From: Paraburkholderia sp. PGU19
GTDB lineage: Bacteria > Pseudomonadota > Gammaproteobacteria > Burkholderiales > Burkholderiaceae
Length of the DNA stretch: 64,000 nucleotides
Assembly (NCBI RefSeq): GCF_013426915.1
Contig: NZ_AP023182.1
Coordinates: 248,001-312,000 of the forward strand
Direction of reading: 5' to 3'
Below, in pieces: positions 54,253-62,210 of this stretch (position 1 is its first letter; every line of letters begins with the position of its first letter). The notes below the pieces were generated by a model. That model was not told the DNA's origin, did no database searches, and saw only the letters and a list, made by a program, of their open reading frames with translations. A program made the translations under genes and the position numbers.

Positions 54253-55296
54253 ATGGACATGCGCAGGAAAATCAAGGAGACGCCGGAGCTTGCGGCAGCG
54301 CTGCATCTGGAGCGGCGCGCCGCGGACGCAATGGATGACCGCCCCGTCATCACGCAGCGCATCGGCTTTTTTCTGGTGCCGAACTTCTCGATGATGGCCC
54401 TTAGTTCGGCCACCGAGCCGCTGCGCGCCGCCAACCGGATGAGCGGCAAGCCGCTCTACAGCTGGCATCTGATCAGCGCCGACGGCGAGCCGGTATCGTC
54501 GAGTTCGGGGTTTTCGCTGCTGCCTGAAGTGGCCATGACGTCGTCGATCGCAGTCGATCAGTTGTTCGTCGTCGCGAGTATCGGCGTCGAGAATTACCGC
54601 AGCGAGCCGGTGTTCGACTTTCTGCGACGTTATGCGGCGAGCGGCAAGCCGCTCGGCGGCATCAGCCTCGGCACGATGATTCTGGCGCGCGCCGGTCTGC
54701 TCGACCGGCGCCGCTGCACGATCCATTGGGAAGCGTTGAAGGCGCTCGCGGACGAGTTCCCCGCGCTGACGGTCACGCGCGACCTCTATTGCATCGACGG
54801 CGACCGGCTTACGTGCGGCGGCGGCACGGCCGCGATCGACCTGATGCTCGACATGATCGCCCGCGCGCATAGCCATCGGCTCGCCGCCGACGTCGCCGAC
54901 CAGTTCCTGCACACGCGCATCCGGGCATCGCAGGAGAGCCAGAAAATGGCGATTCAATGGCGCTATGGCATCGAGGACCGGCGCATCGTCAATGCGATCA
55001 CGCTGATGGAGCAGAACATCGAGCGGCCCGTGCCGGTGCAGACGCTCGCCTCGCTGGTCGGCATTTCGCCGCGCCAGTTCGAACGCATGTGGCTCCGACA
55101 CTTCAACATGGGGCCGTCGCAGTTCTATCTGGATTTGCGCCTGAAAGCCGCGCAAAAGCTGTTGCACGAATCGACCTCATCGATCTTCGACATTGCGATG
55201 CAATGCGGATTCGCCAGCGCCTCGCATCTGGGGCGTTGCTATCGCAAGACTTTCCACATCACCCCGGGACAGGAAAGAGCGGGCAGAGCGAAATGA
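54253..55296 (+). CDS. GlxA-family AraC-type regulator
   Basis: A 347-residue regulator: a DJ-1/PfpI-like domain at about 35-205 (GFFLVPNFSMMALSS, GGISLGTMILARAGLLDRR) and an AraC helix-turn-helix domain at about 245-340 (LASLVGISPRQFERMWLRHF, FASASHLGRCYRKTFHITPGQ). GlxA proteins such as GbdR and CdhR control glycine betaine and carnitine use in pseudomonads, which supports a quaternary-amine substrate for the operon it closes. The first 30 residues are variable. Confidence 0.87.
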   Translation: MDMRRKIKETPELAAALHLERRAADAMDDRPVITQRIGFFLVPNFSMMALSSATEPLRAANRMSGKPLYSWHLISADGEPVSSSSGFSLLPEVAMTSSIAVDQLFVVASIGVENYRSEPVFDFLRRYAASGKPLGGISLGTMILARAGLLDRRRCTIHWEALKALADEFPALTVTRDLYCIDGDRLTCGGGTAAIDLMLDMIARAHSHRLAADVADQFLHTRIRASQESQKMAIQWRYGIEDRRIVNAITLMEQNIERPVPVQTLASLVGISPRQFERMWLRHFNMGPSQFYLDLRLKAAQKLLHESTSSIFDIAMQCGFASASHLGRCYRKTFHITPGQERAGRAK

Positions 55297-55727
55297 CCTA
55301 CGCCCGCTCCGCCAACGGCTGCTGTGGTCGGCATTGCTGACGTCGGCTCCGCGACAAGTTCGAACGGCGGCTTGGTTCCCGTTGGGAAGTCAGCAGATGA
55401 CTCAATTCGGCCGGTTGGCACGGATGCGGCCCAAAGGCCGCTTTGGCGTACCCAACCGACACTCGAACGCCATCGAGCGACTTTCGATCACGTTCATACG
55501 GATAGTGACAGGGTTCGTCCATCTGGCGGTCATCCTCCAGTCAGATCAGTGCCATCCGATTCGGCCGCGCAGCGCAACGGATCCTGGACTTAAGCTGAAC
55601 CGCGACTAGCTGAGAGGCACAATCCCACGATGGCCTTACACCTTTGCCGAAAGCGCCCGACACGCTTCGACGGGCAAATATCGGCAACACCAGGATAGGC
55701 TCGTACCCGTCGACCCGCAAGCTCGCG
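55297..55727. other. gap without supported gene
   Basis: 431 bases after the GlxA-type gene. All frames are short or have compositions unlike proteins, and no ribosome site stands out. Its mixed composition could be remnant DNA or a dispersed intergenic repeat, but I see no second copy in the window. Confidence 0.4.
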
Positions 55728-56261
55728 CTAAGCGTTGTCACTCGCCCGTTGGAATACATCGACAGTGGCGTCGAGCGTCATTCGTGCCTTTTCGCGCCGT
55801 CGGCGCGCGAGTCGCTCCGCGCCCGCGCTCCGTTCGGCTTCACCGGCAAGCAAAGCATGAATGTCGGCCAGCGTAAGGATGGTGCCAACACTGCCCCAAG
55901 TACCGTCCGGAATCTCCGTCGGGAAGACCCAGACGCGCGGTGCGACCTCTTCGTACGGTCGGCTCTCGGCGCGGGCTACCGCTTCCGTGACCGCCCTAAC
56001 GAGCGCTCTACGCGACTCGTCGGTGTATTGGCCTTCAGGCACCGACGGAATGATCCGGTAACGCGCTGCTTTCGAGCGCTCCCCACCGACGAATACGGCA
56101 GCAGGTCGATGGAGATTGAGCACAGATACGCGCTGTGCAATCGGATTGGCCGGATCATACCCTTCCGCCTTGATCAGAATGTCAGTCAATTCTTTTATCA
56201 GATGGGCTTCCGCCTCACGGGTCAAGGCATCTTCCGGCCAGAGTGCGTCGATCATTGGCAT
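55728..56261 (-). CDS. tautomerase-family protein
   Basis: A 177-residue protein with Pro2 directly after the initiator Met, the nucleophile of 4-oxalocrotonate-tautomerase proteins, and an EAEAHLIKELTDILIKAEGY helix. The length fits two tautomerase units in one chain, as RYRIIPSVPEGQYTDESRRALVRAV looks like the start of a second unit near residue 67. The C-terminal 40 residues are Arg/Ala-rich. Substrate unknown. It lies 78 bases after the ohr gene on the same strand. Confidence 0.72.
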   Translation of the reverse strand: MPMIDALWPEDALTREAEAHLIKELTDILIKAEGYDPANPIAQRVSVLNLHRPAAVFVGGERSKAARYRIIPSVPEGQYTDESRRALVRAVTEAVARAESRPYEEVAPRVWVFPTEIPDGTWGSVGTILTLADIHALLAGEAERSAGAERLARRRREKARMTLDATVDVFQRASDNA

Positions 56262-56339
56262 GGTGCTGCTCCTTCATCAGGTGTTTTGGCGTTGCGGTTC
56301 GCACGAGAACTCTTCTACTCGTTCAGGCATGCATATCGG

Positions 56340-56756
56340 TTAAATGAGCGCAATCACGACATCGATGTTGCCGCGCGTAGCCTTGGAATACGGACAGGTC
56401 TGATGTGCCCGGTCCACCAGCGCCTGAGCGACATCACGCGGCAAGCCGGGAAGGCTCACGTTCAAACGCGCTCCGAGAAAGTGGGCGCCGTCAGTGGTCC
56501 CAAAATCAATTTCGGCATCGACACTCGTGTCGGCGGGCAGCATCACGTTCAAGGCGCGTGCGGCCCCACCCATTGCGCCAATAAAGCATGCCGACCAGGC
56601 GGCGCCGAACAGCTGCTCGGGATTCGTCCCGGCGCCTGCTGAACCCGGTCGCGAAAGTTTGACGTCGAGGCGGCCGTCTGAACTGCGCGCGGCCCCTTCG
56701 CGGCCGCCCGTCGTATGGATCTTGCCTGTGTACAGCACGTTTTCGATTCGAGTCAT
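56340..56756 (-). CDS. ohr: organic hydroperoxide resistance protein
   Basis: A 138-residue Ohr/OsmC-family thiol peroxidase that reduces organic hydroperoxides in the cytoplasm. Both redox cysteines are present, Cys57 (WSACFIGA) and Cys121 (HQTCPYSKATRGN), along with the conserved Arg and Glu environment (TNPEQLFGAA). No OhrR-type MarR regulator is adjacent. It is followed on the same strand by the tautomerase gene. Confidence 0.93.
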   Translation of the reverse strand: MTRIENVLYTGKIHTTGGREGAARSSDGRLDVKLSRPGSAGAGTNPEQLFGAAWSACFIGAMGGAARALNVMLPADTSVDAEIDFGTTDGAHFLGARLNVSLPGLPRDVAQALVDRAHQTCPYSKATRGNIDVVIALI

Positions 56757-57000
56757 GATGGTTTGCTCCAGTTGATCAATGGAAGTATTGAAGTGCGCAG
56801 ATGTATCCCACGTGTGCCGGAAAGCGGCGGACTTGTAATCTCAGGTATCAACCTGCCAGCAGATACAGCGCATACACGGCTGCGGCATGCCAGATCCAGC
56901 GAATGCAAGACCGGGTTCCGCACCGTTATGTCGATTGTCAGAACAGATGTCGCACGCCTCTCCCGACACCAAACGGATCACCGCCCGGAAATGCGCGAGG

Positions 57001-57023
57001 GGTGCCCCTCCTGGAAGGGCACC
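57001..57023 (-). terminator. hairpin after the SDR gene
   Basis: ggtgccc (57001-57007) pairs with gggcacc (57017-57023) around a 9-base loop, about 10 bases after the SDR stop on the minus strand. There is no T-run, so termination is uncertain. Confidence 0.3.
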
Positions 57024-57032
57024 TCGGCATGC

Positions 57033-57743
57033 TCAGTGCCCGGCGCTCTGGCCGCCGTCCACGTGCAGAATCTCGCCCGTGACGAACGGTGCGGAGTCGA
57101 GATACAGCACGGCGTTGACGATGTCGCTCATCTCGCCCATATGGCCGACAGGATGCAGCGCGCCCAGCGCCTCATGCGTTTCTGGCGCGTGCATCGGCGA
57201 CTTGATGGCGCCCGGCGAGACAGCGTTCACGCGGATACCTGTCTTCGCGTATTCGATTGCGAGCGATTTTGTGGCCGCGTTCAAGCCGCCCTTGGTCAGC
57301 GATGCGAGAACCGACGGCACGCCCGAGATCGCGTGATCGACAAGGCTCGTCGTGATCTGCAGTACGTGACCGCTCTTGTTCTTTTCCATTTCCACGATCG
57401 CGAGCTGCGTAATGTGGAAGAAGCCGTTCATATTTACGTTCATCACCGACGCATAGTCTTCCGCCGTGTATTGCGTGAACGGCTTGGCGATGAAGATGCC
57501 CGCATTATTGATCAGCGTGTCGACGCGGCCGAAGCGCTTGACGGCTTCCGATACGGCGCGCTGTGCCACTTCGCGGTCGCCAATGTCGCCGGCGATCGTC
57601 ACGACGTTCGGATCTTCGGAAGGCTTGATCGAGCGTGCCACCGCGACGACGCGATAGCCTTGCTCGCGAAAACCTTCGACGATCTCGGCGCCAATGCCTT
57701 GCGATGCACCCGTCACGATAGCGACCTTCTGCGAATTGCTCAT
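57033..57743 (-). CDS. short-chain dehydrogenase/reductase-like protein lacking the catalytic Tyr
   Basis: A 236-residue SDR: the cofactor loop TGASQGIG at 11-18, NNAGIF at 79-84, and Ser133 in TTSLVD. Where the YxxxK pair should be, the sequence is Ala147-x3-Lys151 (LASLTKGG), so the catalytic Tyr is missing. This LASLTKGG form occurs in other Burkholderia SDR proteins as I remember, so it is probably a subfamily trait and not damage. The role and substrate are unknown. ATG 57743 begins the conserved domain. Confidence 0.82.
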   Translation of the reverse strand: MSNSQKVAIVTGASQGIGAEIVEGFREQGYRVVAVARSIKPSEDPNVVTIAGDIGDREVAQRAVSEAVKRFGRVDTLINNAGIFIAKPFTQYTAEDYASVMNVNMNGFFHITQLAIVEMEKNKSGHVLQITTSLVDHAISGVPSVLASLTKGGLNAATKSLAIEYAKTGIRVNAVSPGAIKSPMHAPETHEALGALHPVGHMGEMSDIVNAVLYLDSAPFVTGEILHVDGGQSAGH

Positions 57744-58334
57744 GATTGACCTCTGAACGTTTGTTCGGCTCGCGTCGGAATTGACCGTGCCGTTAGGTCG
57801 CAAATCTAGGGTTCCGCGAGCGACTTGCGTACACCCGCAATGGACAAACAGTTGTGATCGCCAGGAACAAGTGCGGCTGGTGCGTCATCCGTGCACTTCA
57901 AGCGTGTCAGGATGCGGGCTGGGAATGTCCAAATGGTCTTTAACTGAAATTCAGTTGTGCGCGTACGCGCAGCCACTCGCGTTTGTGCCAAGCACCTTCG
58001 GCGTCGGACATGTTGCGAACATGCGGGCATTCACAGAGAACATCGAGATCCTGCCTGCCCCTGTGTCAGGCGGAAGCCGAGATGCGTTCATGGCGCATGT
58101 GGCAGGTTCCGGATGCGGATCGGTCGTTCAAGCGACCGCTTTGTGGAATCGGCGAGCGACAACAATTGGCCGGTTTTACCCGTTGGACGATGACGACACA
58201 AAGCTGACGCTTGCATGGTCCAACGGTTTTGAACGGCGGCTTACGGCGACGTCGGCGAGCGAGTGCACGCATGACCACGCCGCCTGTAGTGTTGAAGCGT
58301 AGAACAAAGCAGTTCCCGGTCCGGCACCCGCCCT
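57744..58334. other. gap without supported gene
   Basis: 591 bases between the SDR start and the broken ACT gene. The longest open frame (57781-58302, plus strand) has no recognisable domain, no ribosome site and mixed composition, so I do not call it. Promoter elements of the SDR gene should lie in the first 100 bases. Confidence 0.4.
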
Positions 58335-58755
58335 TCAGGCCCTCTGTAGTATGTCGATTGCCTTTTCGGCATCGTCCAACGAGTCAACCGCGATATAGGC
58401 AATGAACTGTGTGCCAAGTACAGCGGCGGAAACGCCGCGGAGGTTGATCCCCCATCGGCCAACATCCGGGTCAACTGTGCGATGATCCCCAGTTGGTCCA
58501 AACCCATTACACGGACGGAGTGAAGGCTTGGGGTAACGCTGAACCCCACCTTGGTCGCGGCACGGATCTCCTGTTCCCCTGCAGCGGTGCGACAAACACG
58601 ACCCCCTTGCCCGATGCATCCGGCGTGCGACGTGCGACGACGAACTGCAAGTCTGCGCCAGCATCCCGCAAAGCGCTTAATACCTGCGCCAGCCCGCCCG
58701 GTTTGTCATCGATGCTAGCGGCCCAAACATCGACGCGTTCTACGCTCAGTTCCAT
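58335..58755 (-). pseudogene. ACT-domain protein with two frameshifts
   Basis: Read on the minus strand from ATG 58755, the start ELSVERVDVWAASIDDKPGG is an ACT domain. It runs to about 58580, then continues in a second frame (GFSVTPSLHSVRVMGLDQLG) and from about 58450 in a third (INLRGVSAAVLGTQFIAYIA), ending at 58335. Together they make a two-ACT protein of about 140 residues. Each shift equals one missing base and falls at a G-run of the coding strand (plus-strand C-runs at about 58576-58579 and 58449-58453). It could be a real pseudogene or two base-calling errors. It is likely a small-molecule sensor protein. Confidence 0.75.
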
Positions 58756-59066
58756 GGCTGTCCCTCCCACCTGATGCATCTCCCAATTAAAATTTACGTC
58801 ACCAACGGCACGCGAGCAAGGCCGGCAGCGTAAGCGACACACGGGAATACCGGAACCCCGGACCGGCACCAGGAGGTTTGACGCTATGCAACGCCGGTAC
58901 TCGACACCCGCCAAAGCTTCGGCGGTCCAGGGCCGCACCCCGGGTTCTATCGCCGCTTGCCGCAAACGCTGACGGGACAACAAAGCAACCCAAAGAGGAC
59001 AACGGGCAGTGGCCTCCGTGCATGGATCAGATCACGCGCGTCTGGCATGGTTGCCGCCCTATGAAC
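58756..59066. other. gap without supported gene
   Basis: 311 bases between the ACT gene and the end of the acyl-CoA ligase gene, both on the minus strand. Nothing protein-like or strongly structured is seen; it should include the promoter of the ACT gene. Confidence 0.4.
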
Positions 59067-61169
59067 TTACGTTGGCCGACCTATGATCGCCACGCCATCG
59101 GCCGCGCACACGCCCCTTCCCTCCGGCAGAACAAAAATCGGATTTATCTCCGCTTCGTGCAACCGGGAGCCCAGTTGAACCGCCATCTGCGCAAACGCGA
59201 CAACCGCCGACACCAGTGCGTCCACATCGGCACGGGGTCTGCCTCTGAACCCATCCAGCAGCGGGTACGTCTTGAGTTCGCGGATCATGGCGAGCGCGTC
59301 GTCGCGCGACAGGCCCGTCTGCGGACACAGCAGACGCATCGACGTGTCCTTGATCAGTTCGGCAGTCACACCGCCCATCCCGAGCAAAATCGCCGAGCCG
59401 AGAGGATCGCGATGAAGGCCGAGTATCACTTCCGTGCCACCCGTCACCATTTCCTGCACGAGAAAGGCCTCGGCCTTCGTGCCCGTCGCCGTCTCAACAT
59501 CGTCGCGCATCTGGTTCAGGCGTGCGCCAATAGCATCAGCGGACACGCCGATCGCCACGCCCCCTACATCGCTCTTGTGCGTGATGGCGTCGGACAGCAG
59601 TTTCAGCACGACGGGGCCACCCAGCGTTCGCGCTGCGGCTTCTGCATCCTTCGCGTTGCAGACACGGATTTCACGTACCGAATGCACGCCAAACTTCGCA
59701 AAGAGCGCTTTGGCTTCGGCCTCGTTGAGCGAGCCCTGCCGGAGTTCATCGGGATCGAAGCTGATCTGTTTCGGCTGGACCTGCACGCTCTTGCCGCGTC
59801 GCATGTTCTCCTCGTGCTGCCACAACGCCGTCAATGCACTAGTCGCGCTCTCCGGGCTCGTAAACGCGGGCACGCCTTCCCTGTTCAACAACCGCGTGAT
59901 GCCCGGCGCGTGCGGACTGACATACGCAATGACGGGTTTATCCGTTCCCGGCAATGAATCGCGGATTGCGCCCGCCATCAGGTCCGGCATTGCGAGACCG
60001 GACGAACCGACGATGATCGCAACTGCGTCATAGCTACAACTGTCAAGCAGAGTGCGAATCGCGCTGCGCAACAGATCCGGCTGCAACCCCGCCAGCGTGA
60101 CGTCGATCGGATTGCGATCGAGCACAGCGTGGTCGCCCGTTTGCAATGCGCGCAGGCTGGCCGCGGTCGCCTCATCCGGCGCGGGCGTTTCGAGTCCGGC
60201 GACTCCAAGGCTGTCCGCTACGAGCGTCCCCGCACCACCCGTCGACGTGAGGATAGCGACGCGCTTACCGGCGAGTTTGCGACGGCTTGCGAGCGTGTTC
60301 GGAACATCGAGCAGATCGGAGAATGTCGCGGCGCGTATCACACCCGTTTGCTGGAACAGCGCGTCGTACATCCGGTCAGAGCCCGCGAGCGCACCTGTAT
60401 GCGAGACCGCCGAGCGCGCGCCCGATTCCGAGCGCCCGATCTTGAACACGACGACCGGCTTGCCCGCGGCCCGAGCACGAAGCGCAGCCGCGCGAAACCG
60501 TTCGGGATCGCGCAGTCCTTCCATATACAGCGCGATTACCGACGTCGCTTCGTCCTCTATCAGATAATCGACGAAGTCGGCCATGTCCAGATCGGCTTCG
60601 TTACTGGTAGACACAAGCTTCGACAAGCCAATGCCCGCCGCCGTCGCACGCGACAGCATTGCCCCGAGGATGCCGCCGCTTTGCGACACGACGCCGATGC
60701 CGCCGGCCGCGAACGCATCGGTTTCGAGCGCGCCGCTCGCGGACAACGTGATCCCGTCAGTGAGATTCACGAGGCCGATCGTGTTCGGCCCAAGCAGGCG
60801 CATCGGCCCGGCTGCTTCTATCAATTGCGCCTGTCGCCGCGCGCCTTCGTCGCCCGTCTCTGCATAGCCACTCGCAAGAACGATTGCGGCACTCGTGCCC
60901 CGGTCCGCCAAATCCTTCACAGCGAGATACGCGCGCCCGGCGCCGAGCAACACAATGCCCACATCGGGCGCTTCCGGCAGCGCGGCCACGTTGGGATAGC
61001 AGGTCAATCCGTCGATCGTGTCGTAGCGCGGATTGATGGGATACACCGCGCCGTCGAAGCCGTGCTTTTTCAGGTAGGCAATGGGACGGCCGGACGTCTT
61101 CGACGTATCCGCCGACGCGCCAACCACAGCTACGCTTTTCGGGCGCATCAATCGGGAAATGGCGTTCAT
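59067..61169 (-). CDS. ADP-forming acyl-CoA ligase (acetate-CoA ligase family)
   Basis: A 700-residue NDP-forming acyl-CoA synthetase with alpha and beta parts fused. The CoA-binding domain is at about 8-130 (SVAVVGASADTSKTSGRP), the phosphohistidine is His257 in SAVSHTGALAGS, and the ATP-grasp domain is at about 480-690 (VVLKLLSDAITHKSDVGGV, LHEAEINPI). It makes an acyl-CoA from acid, ATP and CoA. Feruloyl-CoA synthetase FerA of Sphingobium belongs to this family, so aromatic acids are possible substrates. The crotonase gene precedes it by 14 bases on the same strand. Confidence 0.85.
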   Translation of the reverse strand: MNAISRLMRPKSVAVVGASADTSKTSGRPIAYLKKHGFDGAVYPINPRYDTIDGLTCYPNVAALPEAPDVGIVLLGAGRAYLAVKDLADRGTSAAIVLASGYAETGDEGARRQAQLIEAAGPMRLLGPNTIGLVNLTDGITLSASGALETDAFAAGGIGVVSQSGGILGAMLSRATAAGIGLSKLVSTSNEADLDMADFVDYLIEDEATSVIALYMEGLRDPERFRAAALRARAAGKPVVVFKIGRSESGARSAVSHTGALAGSDRMYDALFQQTGVIRAATFSDLLDVPNTLASRRKLAGKRVAILTSTGGAGTLVADSLGVAGLETPAPDEATAASLRALQTGDHAVLDRNPIDVTLAGLQPDLLRSAIRTLLDSCSYDAVAIIVGSSGLAMPDLMAGAIRDSLPGTDKPVIAYVSPHAPGITRLLNREGVPAFTSPESATSALTALWQHEENMRRGKSVQVQPKQISFDPDELRQGSLNEAEAKALFAKFGVHSVREIRVCNAKDAEAAARTLGGPVVLKLLSDAITHKSDVGGVAIGVSADAIGARLNQMRDDVETATGTKAEAFLVQEMVTGGTEVILGLHRDPLGSAILLGMGGVTAELIKDTSMRLLCPQTGLSRDDALAMIRELKTYPLLDGFRGRPRADVDALVSAVVAFAQMAVQLGSRLHEAEINPIFVLPEGRGVCAADGVAIIGRPT

Positions 61170-61183
61170 GCTGGTCTCCGTGC

Positions 61184-61969
61184 TCACCGTGTCTTCGTCA
61201 AAAATGCATGCACTGCTTCGCGATGCTCGCGACTCGTGTAGCACACCGCCTGCGCCTGGCTCCCCTGCGCGAATACCTGCTGCGCCGACAGTTCGTAGCT
61301 CTGGTTCAAGATCGACTTGCCGAGTGCCAGCGCGGTCGCGGAGCCTTCGCCGAGTCTGGATGCCCATGCGCGGGCTTCATCGAGCAATGCATCTGGCGCG
61401 CAAAGGCGGTCAGCAATGCCGAGGTCGAGTGCTTCTTTCGCTTCCACTTTGCGGCCGCTGAAGATGAGATCCTTGGCACGCGCGAGTCCGACCCGTCGCG
61501 GGAGAAAGTACAGGCCGCCACCATCGGGTATGAGGCCCCGGCGTATGTAGCTCCACGCGAAGCTCGCCTGGTCCGACGCGACAATAAAGTCGCACGACAA
61601 GGCCATGTCTGCGCCGAGTCCTGCCGCCGCACCGTTGACGGCCGCGATGGTCGGCTTCGGCATCGAATACAGCAGGTCCACCGTATGATGCACACGTTGC
61701 TGGCGTGTCCATCCGTTGAAGGCGACGTCGCCCGCCGGGGCTTCCATGCGCTGCGCCATGCCGCTCACGTCGCCGCCTGCGCAAAAACCCTTGCCGTTGC
61801 CCGTGAGGATGATCGCGCGCACCAGCCTGTCGCGCTTCACGGTCTCCAGAGCGTCGATCAGTTCGGTGCGCATGTCGTCGGTCATTGCGTTGAGCTTGTC
61901 GGGGCGATTCAGCGTGATGACGGCGATGCCCGACTCGACGACGAGTTGAATGGTTGCGGATGGGTTCAT
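61184..61969 (-). CDS. enoyl-CoA hydratase/isomerase-family protein
   Basis: A 261-residue crotonase-fold protein with AGGDVSGMAQRM and AAAGLGADMALSCD oxyanion segments. The two hydratase glutamates are replaced by Asp121 and Tyr141, and LIPDGGGLYFLPRR carries the Asp149 typical of PaaG-like isomerases. It is first in a two-gene minus-strand operon with the ADP-forming ligase, and divergent from the MFS gene. Start ATG 61969 begins the conserved domain. Confidence 0.86.
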   Translation of the reverse strand: MNPSATIQLVVESGIAVITLNRPDKLNAMTDDMRTELIDALETVKRDRLVRAIILTGNGKGFCAGGDVSGMAQRMEAPAGDVAFNGWTRQQRVHHTVDLLYSMPKPTIAAVNGAAAGLGADMALSCDFIVASDQASFAWSYIRRGLIPDGGGLYFLPRRVGLARAKDLIFSGRKVEAKEALDLGIADRLCAPDALLDEARAWASRLGEGSATALALGKSILNQSYELSAQQVFAQGSQAQAVCYTSREHREAVHAFLTKTR

Positions 61970-62043
61970 TGATGTCTCGATTGCTCGGTGTGAATGTCGT
62001 GCAATGAAGCATAGTCGCGACATGCTGCTGCGGCATCCCCGTT

Positions 62044-62060
62044 GTTCCACTGGTTGGAAC
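62044..62060. promoter_or_regulatory. operator candidate 1 (IclR-type palindrome)
   Basis: GTTCCA-N5-TGGAAC is a perfect 17-base interrupted palindrome between the divergent crotonase and MFS genes. A second similar site lies 46 bases to the right. The IclR-family gene at the right edge is the likely partner. Confidence 0.6.
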
Positions 62061-62089
62061 GGTGAAGGATCGTATCGCTTAACATCACT

Positions 62090-62106
62090 GTTCCATCAGT
62101 TGAAAC
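62090..62106. promoter_or_regulatory. operator candidate 2 (IclR-type palindrome)
   Basis: GTTCCA-N5-TGAAAC repeats site 1 with one mismatch in the right arm. It ends 8 bases before the -35 of the MFS promoter candidate, a typical place for an activator. Confidence 0.55.
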
Positions 62107-62113
62107 TTCGGTC

Positions 62114-62141
62114 TTGTCACAAGCGGATCGCAGCCGATAAT
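62114..62141 (+). promoter_or_regulatory. candidate sigma70 promoter of the MFS gene
   Basis: TTGTCA at 62114-62119 and GATAAT at 62136-62141 are separated by 16 bases and lie about 70 bases before the MFS start, directly after operator candidate 2. Confidence 0.5.
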
Positions 62142-62210
62142 TACCCCCAACGCACAGCACTTTGGGCGCGCCGGGTGCGCAGTGCACAACCGATAATGAG
62201 TGGAGACATC

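Noticed and set aside
57781..58302. A 173-codon plus-strand open frame in the gap after the SDR gene.
   Set aside because: No ribosome site, no recognisable domain, irregular composition and overlap with probable SDR promoter DNA.
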